The translations under genes were made by a program, and so were the position numbers. Below are positions 25,578-33,917 of a stretch of 59,861 bases of DNA, piece by piece. Every line of letters begins with the position of its first letter. Position 1 is the stretch's first letter. Location of the stretch: NCBI GenBank assembly GCA_021777035.1, contig JAIQZR010000108.1, positions 1-59,861 of the forward strand, in the 5' to 3' direction. The notes under the pieces were generated by a model. It made no database searches and was not told the DNA's origin. It was given only the letters and a program-made list of their open reading frames with translations. The DNA comes from Candidatus Scalindua sp. (GTDB taxonomy: Bacteria; Planctomycetota; Brocadiia; Brocadiales; Scalinduaceae).

Positions 25578-28247
25578 TTAGTTTTTATCAACCATTAGCT
25601 TCTTTATGCTAATATCAAGTTTACTGGCAATTCTTTGCTTATCCTTATAATCTATATCATGAAGCTCACAATAATTGATAACAATTATTTTCATTAAGGA
25701 TTTTGCAAAGTCAGGCATATCTTTAATATCCTTTACAATATCATCAACTGGCATCTTTTTTAAATACCACATTTGGCATTGTCGCTTAACAAAGTACGAC
25801 ATTGGAGTTCCTATCTCATCGCACACTTCAGAAATCACATTAACAATTTGCTCAGAACACAAAACAGAAGAGGCTCTCAGGAGACAAGTATAATAATTCA
25901 TCATATTGAAATTAAAGAAATATTTTACAGATAATTGATATATTCCTTCAGAATCTAACTTATCATGATTAAACTTCCTAATACGTTCTTTGAAATATTC
26001 TATAAATAACTTTTCATTTTCTTCAAAATCTTTTAAAAATCTATTTGTTATTCTTAAATAAACCTTTAATGCTTCTTTAAACAATTCTTTTTGCTTCTCC
26101 TTTTTAAATGAACCCGTTCGTGTTTTCAGAATATGCCCCATTACTTCCGCAGTTTTAAGAGCTTTTCTCAATTCTGACACTTCAGTATCAACTTCTAAAT
26201 CACCAGATTCTTCTTTCCCGTTTTTTTCATCTTCTTCATGCTTATCTTCAATTTCTAACCTTTTCTTTCTGACTTCATGAGCTCTATTGTTCGCACTTAT
26301 TGATAGTTTTCCTAGAGAGCAAATATGCTTTTCTAAAAAAGCAATTTCGTCTTTACTTAAAGCAACTTCTTCATACTTATCATATGAAACCATCAAATTG
26401 ATTTGAATTTCATCTAATATTTTCAAATCTTTTATATGATGAATCAAGAATATACCAATATATCCGTATTCATTTATTTGCAAGTTTTTGTATATAGATT
26501 CAATTATGGTAGATATTCTTTTTTCTTCTTTATGATCTGCAAGATATTTTGCAACGAAGAAATAATAAATATACTTACAATTAAATTGGTACTCTCCTAA
26601 GCTATTTCTATATATAATATTTGAAATATTCAGCTTCCCAATAAGTGTTTTTATTGGAATCGGTTGGTTATATTCATTGCCATACTCAGATAAAAACTTT
26701 TGGTATTCACTTTCGGAAATACTATCCTTCTCATTGTCATAAAAATAATATGAGAGATGTTCTAAAACATTTGAATAAATATCGAACTCTGTATCGATAA
26801 CATCCGCTTTTTTTAAGGACAAAAGTATTAATGTATGATAGCAATGTACCTTTGAGGTTATTTCACTTTGTAACGGGTTAAACGCTTTTCTTTCTGCTAA
26901 AATAACCAATATGTTGAACGCTGTTGATGGAACCAAGCCTGTAAGCAAAGTATTGTCGACAAAATCCTTTAAACTATCTATTATTTTATAATTATCATCT
27001 ATAATCTCTTCCGTTTCCATCCAATTACCAATCAATTCATATCTTAAACTTGGACTAAATTCTTTAATACTCAATGACTCAAAAAATTGAGTTATTTCTC
27101 TTTCTAATAAATTGATGTTATAAACAGAATCAACAATTATGAATAAGTAGGTATTTTGCATTTCTTTAATTTCATCTAACATTTTCCGTTGATATCTTGC
27201 CGGAACTAAGTGAAAATCATCTAATATTAGTATTTTTTTGTAGTCTTCTAGATCAGCAATTCCCTCCTCATATTGCATTCTTAAAGCACTTGCTATTTTA
27301 TTTTTTATTAAACCCGAATAACTATCTCCTAATGCCAAAAAAATTGGCAATAGTGTTTTTGTTTTATAGAAGATCTTAAAAGCCTCTTTGCATAGTGATG
27401 TCTTTCCAATTTGCTCATCGCCAGAGATGATTACGTTTTTTGGAATTGAGCAATATTCATTCAGATAATCTTTTGATTTAATAGTTGCTGCTCCTAATTT
27501 CTCATCAAATTCTTTCGAAAAGGCAGGAAATACATATATGTCTTTACCTTCACAATCCTGTAAACTATATAAATCAGAGGTAATAGACTTAGATAAAAGA
27601 CTTTGAAACTTTTCCGTAAGTGTTAGATCCTTAGTACTTCGTACTTTATCGTCGTCTGGCATGTCTTGATTGCTTGAGTATAAATATATGGAATCCATAA
27701 ATTCCTTTACAGAAACTGAGTATTCATGGAAGGATGATTTCTCAAAGTATGATTCGTTTAAAATTTCATTAAAAATATCTCTGCTTATACCAAACACAAA
27801 GTTTTCTTCAGTTTTAAATTTCAGCAATACTTTTAATGGCTCTGAATCGAGAAACCTTGCGGCCTCATTAATGCCATTTCCAATAGTATTATTAGCGGAA
27901 TCAAGCCAATCACTTTTATTTGTCAGAATACTCTCAACACGTTTGCAATCACCTTGGTGTAGAATTCCCCTAAATCTAATATCCGTATTCTTTTTAGCAA
28001 CAATTCTGACCTGTTCAAGAAACACCATTATTGTGTTATAATCTCGCGAGTCAATAAGTGCGAGGAATCCATCCCCTGTATCAATTAACATTTCATTACT
28101 GCTCTGTCCTTTCAGTTTTGTTAATCCAGAGTTTCCAATCGCTTCTTTAATAATAGTTTCTAATACAGTTCTTTTATGTTGTAATTCCCCAGCTTTATGG
28201 TCTTTTGAATATTCTTCAATGTCAAATCCGATTATTGAGTAATACAT
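25578..28247 (-). CDS. Nucleotide-cyclase-like domain fused to a STAND/NACHT-type NTPase
   Basis: An 889-aa protein. Residues 1 to about 200 follow the class III nucleotidyl cyclase pattern: Asp in I-I-G-F-D-I-E-E-Y (residue 9), G-D-G in D-T-G-D-G-F (Asp59), R-G-I-L-H-Q-G and N-x-A-A-R at the C end, so both metal aspartates are kept. An NTPase domain follows, with Walker A S-G-D-E-Q-I-G-K-T-S (about 280) and Walker B I-L-I-L-D-D-F-H (about 335). The C-terminal half is helical, without repeats that I can name. This layout (signal domain, STAND switch, helical sensor) is that of phage-sensing Avs/CHAT-type defence proteins. A role in antiphage defence is inferred. Confidence 0.75.
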   Translation of the reverse strand: MYYSIIGFDIEEYSKDHKAGELQHKRTVLETIIKEAIGNSGLTKLKGQSSNEMLIDTGDGFLALIDSRDYNTIMVFLEQVRIVAKKNTDIRFRGILHQGDCKRVESILTNKSDWLDSANNTIGNGINEAARFLDSEPLKVLLKFKTEENFVFGISRDIFNEILNESYFEKSSFHEYSVSVKEFMDSIYLYSSNQDMPDDDKVRSTKDLTLTEKFQSLLSKSITSDLYSLQDCEGKDIYVFPAFSKEFDEKLGAATIKSKDYLNEYCSIPKNVIISGDEQIGKTSLCKEAFKIFYKTKTLLPIFLALGDSYSGLIKNKIASALRMQYEEGIADLEDYKKILILDDFHLVPARYQRKMLDEIKEMQNTYLFIIVDSVYNINLLEREITQFFESLSIKEFSPSLRYELIGNWMETEEIIDDNYKIIDSLKDFVDNTLLTGLVPSTAFNILVILAERKAFNPLQSEITSKVHCYHTLILLSLKKADVIDTEFDIYSNVLEHLSYYFYDNEKDSISESEYQKFLSEYGNEYNQPIPIKTLIGKLNISNIIYRNSLGEYQFNCKYIYYFFVAKYLADHKEEKRISTIIESIYKNLQINEYGYIGIFLIHHIKDLKILDEIQINLMVSYDKYEEVALSKDEIAFLEKHICSLGKLSISANNRAHEVRKKRLEIEDKHEEDEKNGKEESGDLEVDTEVSELRKALKTAEVMGHILKTRTGSFKKEKQKELFKEALKVYLRITNRFLKDFEENEKLFIEYFKERIRKFNHDKLDSEGIYQLSVKYFFNFNMMNYYTCLLRASSVLCSEQIVNVISEVCDEIGTPMSYFVKRQCQMWYLKKMPVDDIVKDIKDMPDFAKSLMKIIVINYCELHDIDYKDKQRIASKLDISIKKLMVDKN

Positions 28248-28673
28248 ATACCCTCCCTTTTTCTGTTTAATTATACTTTATTCTATTTTGCCATATAGCA
28301 TTACATTTATATTACGGCAACAAACAGTTATACTTTATCTATTAACAACTTTTACTTAATTGATTGTTCTTGAAATAGCTTGGAAGTGATAGTTTTTTCA
28401 GCAGAATAATAACAATGTTAAGATTATATTGCATATTTTTAAGCCCGTCCACTATTATGCTGCAAACGGTTTCTTAGGTAAGAAAGTTCATGTGTTAACA
28501 TCCTTGTTACAATAAACTTTATATTAGATAACTTTTCCACATCATACTATGTAGTGATAGTTCTTATGCTTTTTTGGAATTGAATATGAAGAAATAATAA
28601 AATAATGAGTCGTTGCAGTCAAGAGAAAAGAGGAGGCTGATATAATGTTATATGGGCAGAATAGTCCTTATTA
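28248..28673. other. A/T-rich gap containing a 135-bp repeat
   Basis: No gene is supported in this 426-bp gap. Bases 28498-28632 are a diverged copy of 36240-36367 (about 70% identity by eye, with a shared run AGATAACTTTTCCAC). The gap separates the cyclase/STAND gene from the RuvC operon; both are read leftward. Confidence 0.55.
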
Positions 28674-29171
28674 TCAATCCCTTTTTACAGCCCTCATCCC
28701 CAACGCTACAGCATCAAACATATTCTGATGATACCTCTGCTTCCACTTCCTATCATTGTTTATATAAACCTTAAGCTCTGGATATTTTGAAACTATCACC
28801 TTTGCAACATCTTCTTTACTTGCTCTACCGTCTCCGCAGATAAACTTCTTGACGGTATTTGGAGCATAGCTTAACACCTTAAGCCTCTTTCTTCTCCCAA
28901 TGGCCTTTATCTCATAGTAAAAGGCATTCAGGAGAGATGAATTTCTATTATTGGCAAAAAAGGTCTTTTCAACGACTAAGATCTCAGGTTTTAAATCACT
29001 TATCAATCTCTCAACTATCTTTCTCCCTTCTACCAGAGTGTCATGAGGAGACATTTCCTTCTTGATAGACTTAACACCATAATGGATAAGTTCTCCTTTC
29101 TCAAGGAAGGCAACACCCATCTCTCTGGTGCCAGGATCAATGGCTAAGATTTTTGTTTTTTTCTTTGTCAT
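28674..29171 (-). CDS. RuvC-like Holliday junction resolvase
   Basis: An RNase-H-fold endonuclease of about 165 aa. The acidic active-site residues are present: Asp in I-L-A-I-D-P-G-T, Glu in I-L-V-V-E-K-T and Asp in M-F-D-A-V-A-L-G. I start at M-T-K-K-K (29171) because family members begin directly before the first strand; the frame is open to 29207. Such phage/plasmid-type RuvC proteins resolve branched DNA after replication or recombination. It is the last gene of a leftward operon and follows a paralogue that lacks the active site. Confidence 0.85.
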   Translation of the reverse strand: MTKKKTKILAIDPGTREMGVAFLEKGELIHYGVKSIKKEMSPHDTLVEGRKIVERLISDLKPEILVVEKTFFANNRNSSLLNAFYYEIKAIGRRKRLKVLSYAPNTVKKFICGDGRASKEDVAKVIVSKYPELKVYINNDRKWKQRYHQNMFDAVALGMRAVKRD

Positions 29172-29214
29172 GGTTTTTATAAGTAAGATTAAAATGTTAT
29201 TCCACATATTTATA

Positions 29215-29715
29215 TTAATTACTGTTGTCTAATTGATAAAAGCATATCGTCCCTAGGGCTACTGCTTCAAACATCCTGATGTGATAGGGGTTCTTTCGTT
29301 TTTTCTCCCTGTTAAACTCATTGCAGAGTACGGGATATTTTGATGTAATCTTCTCTGCCATTTCCTTTTTATTTGTCTTTCCTTCCGGTAAAAAGAATGC
29401 CTCCAATTCTTTTATTGAATACTCATAAACCTTAAGATCCTTTTTCTTTGAGGATTCTTTTATCTTTGTCACCAACTTATTTAGATTTATAGAACTCTTT
29501 GAAGAATGGAGTTTTTTTATAGCCAATGCATCCGGCTTATACTCCTCAATGAAATTGGAAACAATCTTCATGGCGCTACTAATCTTCTCCTTTGACTGTT
29601 TTCCTTTAACGACCTTTACCCTCCAATCCCTGAGCTCTGATCCCTGAAAAACAGAAATCCCCAAATATCTTGTCCCTGGATTAATCCCGATTATTGTTAT
29701 AATTTTCTTGACCAT
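29215..29715 (-). CDS. RuvC-like paralogue with altered active site
   Basis: A 166-aa protein clearly related to the following gene (same I-G-I-N-P-G-T ... M-F-E-A-V-A-L-G frame). The catalytic positions differ: Asn for the first Asp, Lys for the Glu (A-L-A-I-K-K-L), Glu for the last Asp. It is therefore probably not a nuclease. It may dimerise with the intact RuvC protein or bind junctions. Its start overlaps the preceding small gene by 35 bases. Confidence 0.75.
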   Translation of the reverse strand: MVKKIITIIGINPGTRYLGISVFQGSELRDWRVKVVKGKQSKEKISSAMKIVSNFIEEYKPDALAIKKLHSSKSSINLNKLVTKIKESSKKKDLKVYEYSIKELEAFFLPEGKTNKKEMAEKITSKYPVLCNEFNREKKRKNPYHIRMFEAVALGTICFYQLDNSN

Positions 29716-29950
29716 ATCTCATAACTAAATGATTAAATAAAGCTCCTCGACTCTTTTTGATTTTCTCCTCAGGTATATCCTTTACCTCACTTAAGACTCT
29801 CCTTAAAAGGGATTCAGGATATTTTTTGGAATAGGAGATGTATAGGGCTATACCTTCAAAGTCATCCAAGGCTTCTGCTAAATCTAAGGCTAACAGTTCC
29901 TGTCTGTTGCGTGGTATAAAGTCTTTAAATTTATTGTGGTTTGAATTCAT
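29681..29950 (-). CDS. Small acidic/basic protein of unknown function
   Basis: An 89-aa protein with a mixed-charge helical composition (L-A-L-D-L-A-E-A-L-D-D-F and L-L-R-R-V-L-S-E-V). No domain is recognised. It overlaps the altered RuvC gene by 35 bases and so is probably translated in the same operon. It may be a helicase-loader-type or replication accessory factor; that is a guess from the neighbouring HTH_36 gene. Confidence 0.55.
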   Translation of the reverse strand: MNSNHNKFKDFIPRNRQELLALDLAEALDDFEGIALYISYSKKYPESLLRRVLSEVKDIPEEKIKKSRGALFNHLVMRYGQENYNNNRD

Positions 29951-30006
29951 AATTTTATATTATCGATATCGTTATTATTAATTTTGTTATATCGTTATCG
30001 TTAGAG

Positions 30007-30375
30007 TCAACTCTGATTTACATCTGAGTTTCCTTTACTTGATATCTGGGTTTTACCTGCATAACTACCAACCTTAAGAAGATGATAGACACAATGGTAT
30101 CTGTTTCTCTTTTCTATCCTGATAAGTTTGTTTTCCTCCAAAACTTGAATTGCTTTATTTACAGTAGCTCTTGAATAACCAAGATTTTCTGCAATATACT
30201 TTTGGGAAGGGAAACAACTCTGTTGAGTATCTGCACAAGATGCTAAGAAATTGTATACAGCAATACCTGTAGCACCTATCTTTGGCATGTACTCTTTGAT
30301 TACGGCTCTGTGTATCCAGTACCAGTTTCCGTTTCTTAAATCTCTGACTTCGATTTTTGTATTTGCTTCTTCCAT
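30007..30375 (-). CDS. Winged-helix protein of the HTH_36 (replication-initiator-like) type
   Basis: A 122-aa protein. The segment about 28-95 follows the HTH_36 pattern: V-Y-N-F-L-A-S-C-A-D, then C-F-P-S-Q-K-Y-I-A-E-N-L-G-Y-S-R-A-T-V and a wing R-I-E-K-R-N-R-Y. Such domains occur at the N terminus of plasmid and phage replication proteins and in regulators. The short length favours a DNA-binding accessory protein. It overlaps the upstream small gene by 40 bases. Confidence 0.75.
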   Translation of the reverse strand: MEEANTKIEVRDLRNGNWYWIHRAVIKEYMPKIGATGIAVYNFLASCADTQQSCFPSQKYIAENLGYSRATVNKAIQVLEENKLIRIEKRNRYHCVYHLLKVGSYAGKTQISSKGNSDVNQS

Positions 30376-30545
30376 AGATTAGTAGTACTTCTTTTCCCAG
30401 ACATGCTCACGGCACGGTCTGGGAAAGCAAGCGGAGATGTTTTTTTCATCTCATCAATCTCTTTGTTTGTTAAATCAGGTGCGTTTAATATACACCTGTA
30501 TTTCTCATAAATATCGACCTTTTTCTTTTTGCCTCTATTGCTCAT
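30336..30545 (-). CDS. Small basic protein of unknown function
   Basis: A 69-aa lysine-rich protein (S-N-R-G-K-K-K-K-V-D at the start). No family is recognised. It overlaps the HTH_36 gene by 40 bases and the XRE gene by 4 bases (ATGA-type), which supports translation within the operon. Confidence 0.5.
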   Translation of the reverse strand: MSNRGKKKKVDIYEKYRCILNAPDLTNKEIDEMKKTSPLAFPDRAVSMSGKRSTTNLWKKQIQKSKSEI

Positions 30546-30853
30546 TTTGAATTTTCTGTCCTATCCTTTGGTTTTAAAACCTTCTCTTCTCTTTCTCTGA
30601 GATCTTCCTTAAGTGTTCTCATCAGGTCAATGAACAATGCATCTACGAGTGTGCGGTAAAGCAAACTTAATTTGAAGATATTGAGTGAGTTTGGGAGGCA
30701 AGTACCGTTCTCCCACCTAGAGATCATACTTGTACTTCTCAACTTCAATATCTTTGCAACGTCATTTTGCTTAAGGCCCCTGAGCTTCCTGTATTTTCTG
30801 AGGCAGTTAGATATTTTTTTATATTTAATATCTTTCATACTCGACTTGAGCAA
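30542..30853 (-). CDS. XRE-family helix-turn-helix regulator
   Basis: A 103-aa protein with a Cro/CI-type HTH at about residues 20-75 (L-K-Q-N-D-V-A-K-I-L, then S-M-I-S-R-W-E-N-G-T). The start could also be the ATG at 30838. It opens the leftward operon XRE - small gene - HTH_36 - small gene - RuvC-like - RuvC, so it probably controls this module, as in phage-like elements. The divergent isoprenoid-synthase gene starts 276 bp away. Confidence 0.85.
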   Translation of the reverse strand: MLKSSMKDIKYKKISNCLRKYRKLRGLKQNDVAKILKLRSTSMISRWENGTCLPNSLNIFKLSLLYRTLVDALFIDLMRTLKEDLREREEKVLKPKDRTENSK

Positions 30854-31128
30854 ATTAATGCTTCTAGTTTTAGAGTATCAGAGAGTTGAGTTGAAAGTAG
30901 AATGGAGAAACTGCCTTTAGAGGTAAATAAAAAATTATTGTGGGGAAAGGGTGGGGATAAATTAAAAAACCACTCGTATTGAGTGGTAAATATTTGTATT
31001 AGAAATTTTATACAAGATGGTATAAGGTTGCAATAATTTATACGTGTTGTTACACTTACGACAGCTATTAGAACGGTGTTAAGATTACTCTACACAAAGT
31101 TTAATACTTATATTGGAGAAGAAATAAT

Positions 31129-32136
31129 ATGCAAAATCCAACTATTAATTGTTACCGGGAAAATGAATCTAAGATACAAGAAACTCGGGACTTTGTTTTT
31201 ATGAATATGGAAAAACGATCCCATAGGCTATCTGTTGGTGCACAAAAAATTCATGAAAGAATAATTAATTCATCAAGAATTCCAACACTAGGTGAGCTTG
31301 TACCGTGGATAATTCATGGGTTATTCGGAACTGATTTGAATAAAACTAAACAAGTTGCTATTGGGTGGCTAGAAGTGTATCTCTATACCTCGTTGATAGA
31401 TGATATCATAGATAACCAAAGAGTACCCGAGGCGGATGAGTTATTAGCAGGATCTGTGTTGTTTCAAGATGGTGTACTAAGATTACAAAAACTAGTGCAC
31501 GGAACAAAATACGAACAGGTACTCAGTAATGCACTATTTCAATCTGCAGATTTCGAAATTCTTGACGCCTTCTCTCAAAGTGAAAAAACGCCACAAACAA
31601 AACGCAAGATTGCAGAGGGGAAAAACTTTATATTATTAGCCTGCGCTGCAGCACTTGCTGCAAATAACAAATATAACGGTGAACAAACTATGAAGTTTAC
31701 TAGTGCTATAATTACGGGTTTTCAATTTCTTGATGACATTGCAGATTGGGAAGAAGACTACAAAAATGGCAACTATACTAAACTTATTGCAACTGCTTAC
31801 CAAAGACTAGTTGAAAAACATGGGAAAACAATAGAATTCAAAAAGATATCGAATAAAGAAATGCTATTTCATTTATTAAATACTGGTGCACTAACCGATT
31901 TATTAGAAGAAACTAAAGAAATCCTTAAACATGCTATATTTGTTGCAACTCCAAGCGCAGAGATAAACACAACATCAGCACATTTCTTTTTACAAGAATT
32001 GTATTTAAATCTAGATTTCGCCAAGAAGGATATCGAGGAAGCAAGAGAAAAAATATTATTGATACCAAATAAAAATATCGAGGGAATTTTAAGGCAAGTA
32101 GAAAGAACAATTCAGATTGTTGCACAATCAACATAA
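31129..32136 (+). CDS. Class I isoprenoid (polyprenyl) synthase-like protein
   Basis: A 335-aa all-helical protein with the two metal-binding motifs of trans-isoprenyl diphosphate synthases: S-L-I-D-D-I-I-D-N (near residue 90) and F-L-D-D-I-A-D-W-E-E-D (near 205). The typical C-terminal basic motif is weak, as in ComQ-like and terpene-cyclase-like relatives. It is the first gene of a three-gene plus-strand operon with two membrane proteins. The chain length and substrate cannot be read. A modified prenyl product or lipid is likely. Confidence 0.75.
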   Translation: MQNPTINCYRENESKIQETRDFVFMNMEKRSHRLSVGAQKIHERIINSSRIPTLGELVPWIIHGLFGTDLNKTKQVAIGWLEVYLYTSLIDDIIDNQRVPEADELLAGSVLFQDGVLRLQKLVHGTKYEQVLSNALFQSADFEILDAFSQSEKTPQTKRKIAEGKNFILLACAAALAANNKYNGEQTMKFTSAIITGFQFLDDIADWEEDYKNGNYTKLIATAYQRLVEKHGKTIEFKKISNKEMLFHLLNTGALTDLLEETKEILKHAIFVATPSAEINTTSAHFFLQELYLNLDFAKKDIEEAREKILLIPNKNIEGILRQVERTIQIVAQST

Positions 32137-32155
32137 CTTTTTGTAAGGAGAAACG

Positions 32156-32767
32156 ATGTTGTCAGCTCGCTCGATCTTTGTAATTTTTATGAAGATAATT
32201 TTTCATCCGGTAATAATAATTTCTCTTTTTGGGCCTATCATTATCCATATAAACCTATCTGTTTTCCGTGATTCTATAAATCTTAGTAAAGATACAACTG
32301 AGATAGTTGCTGGACTCACGGGGCTTAAAAAGGCAATGAGTGATGTTTGGGTATTTGCCCTAATAGATTTTAGCATACAATTGTACACGACATTGTTATC
32401 ATGGATTCTATTACTTATTGACGCTGTACTATTAATCATTTTGTTAGTAAAACATTCCAATGATAAAAAGTGGCAAACTAATAAATTAATACATATTCTA
32501 GGAGAATCAAAATTCTCGATGGCCTTAGCTGTTCTGATTGTTATTTTATTTATTGGAGGTTGTGTATTATTTTTTTCTGGTCATTTATCAGACATAAAAA
32601 CAATTACTTATTATTTACCAGAAGGATCTCTGATTAAAGGAGGGATGAGGATTCCACCATTTAGTGGCTTTTTAACATGGTTTCGAGGTACAATATTAAT
32701 CTGTGGGATATTAATGGTTTGTTGGAAACAATACATTTTTCCAAAAATAATTCATGTACAAACTTGA
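32156..32767 (+). CDS. Four-helix integral membrane protein of unknown function
   Basis: A 203-aa protein with about four hydrophobic segments (about 5-30, 72-95, 120-140, 170-190). No domain is recognised. It starts 20 bp after the isoprenoid-synthase gene with an AAGGAG site and overlaps the next gene by 14 bases, so it belongs to the same operon. It may be the membrane anchor or transporter partner for the prenyl product. Confidence 0.65.
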   Translation: MLSARSIFVIFMKIIFHPVIIISLFGPIIIHINLSVFRDSINLSKDTTEIVAGLTGLKKAMSDVWVFALIDFSIQLYTTLLSWILLLIDAVLLIILLVKHSNDKKWQTNKLIHILGESKFSMALAVLIVILFIGGCVLFFSGHLSDIKTITYYLPEGSLIKGGMRIPPFSGFLTWFRGTILICGILMVCWKQYIFPKIIHVQT

Positions 32768-33470
32768 AAAAACAAAACAAATTTTTTCTGCTGGTTTAAT
32801 ACCACTTCTGTGGGCTATATTGTTTGCTATTTTTACCGTAATTTACAAAACATTTGATCTCCCTCCTCCAGAAGAAATGGCTATAATTGGTCGCGAACTG
32901 TATGAACAATACGGGATTGTTGTTCTTTTAATAGCTGCATTTGTTGAAGGAATATTTATGGTAAATATATATTTCCCTGGTTCCTTCGTAATCGTTCTAG
33001 CTGTTTTCTTGTCAGATAAATCATTTATGTCGTTAGCCGTAATAGGAGGGTCTGTATGGTTTGGATTCGTTTTGGCAGGAGCTATTAATTATTTGTTAGG
33101 TAAATACGGATTCTACAAATTACTGCTGTTAATTGGCAGAAAAGACACAGTAACACGAATGCAAAAATGGGTGGATAAGAGAGGTAATGTTGCTATATTT
33201 ATAGCAGCAATACACACAAATTTTTTGGCTATTGCGCAGGTTTGCTTAGGAATTGCGAAAGAAAGCTTGCGGAAGAACTTACTATTGTCTGGTTTATCAT
33301 TGGCATTTTGGATACCAATTTGGACTTTTCTTTTCTCAATCATAATTGAAAAGGTAAATTTAGAAGACTCGAATCAAGCTTGGTATATAGTGGCGACACT
33401 TTTTTTATGGGCAATAATATTGATAATGAAAGAACAAATAGCAAAAAGATTAAAAAAAAATATCCCATAA
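32754..33470 (+). CDS. DedA/VTT-like membrane protein
   Basis: A 238-aa protein with five or six membrane segments. The stretch Y-G-I-V-V-L-L-I-A-A-F-V-E-G and the later G-S-V-W-F-G-F-V-L-A-G-A-I-N-Y-L-L-G-K-Y-G resemble the DedA (SNARE-associated Golgi) core. Family members move polyprenyl phosphates across the membrane. That suits a partner of the upstream isoprenoid synthase. The E-x-x-x-P-x-P region typical of DedA is seen only in part, so I call it DedA-like. Confidence 0.65.
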   Translation: MYKLEKTKQIFSAGLIPLLWAILFAIFTVIYKTFDLPPPEEMAIIGRELYEQYGIVVLLIAAFVEGIFMVNIYFPGSFVIVLAVFLSDKSFMSLAVIGGSVWFGFVLAGAINYLLGKYGFYKLLLLIGRKDTVTRMQKWVDKRGNVAIFIAAIHTNFLAIAQVCLGIAKESLRKNLLLSGLSLAFWIPIWTFLFSIIIEKVNLEDSNQAWYIVATLFLWAIILIMKEQIAKRLKKNIP

Positions 33471-33917
33471 AACGATGAACACCGCAATACATGTGTTCTG
33501 AAATTAAGGTTTTTACCAATTCCACTCCTTGTTTTATAAGGCTAAAAAAAAAGATAAAACCTTATTTTAGAATAAGTCTAATGATTGTAAAGATTTCCCT
33601 GATCACTTGACAAAGCTCTACATTTGTATACAGCCACTGTTCCCGCTATCTTGTCATGTTATGCTTGGTGATTCTTATCCCAAATTGGCCAAAGCCAAGG
33701 ATAGTTTCCACTATGTTTATTAACGACTTTTTCTCCCAGTATCCATTTGCCTAGAGTCAAGCCTTTACTCAAGAGCCATAGGGAAAAACCAGATACAAGC
33801 TCTCAACAATAGTAAAAGCTATGCCTACCAGGGGTAATGATACAGAGGAATAGGGCGATAGTGGGATCTATAGCCGTTGTAAGTGATCTTCTAAGAAACT
33901 CTACACTTTTACCAATC
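33471..33917. other. Gap of about 450 bp without a supported gene
   Basis: Lies between the convergent DedA-like and repeat-protein genes. Stops are frequent in all frames. A/T-rich pairing around 33530-33575 could end transcription. No repeat shared with other gaps was seen. Confidence 0.4.

Noticed and set aside
33471..33917. Insertion-sequence remnant in the gap
   Set aside because: No terminal inverted repeats, no target duplication and no transposase-like frame.
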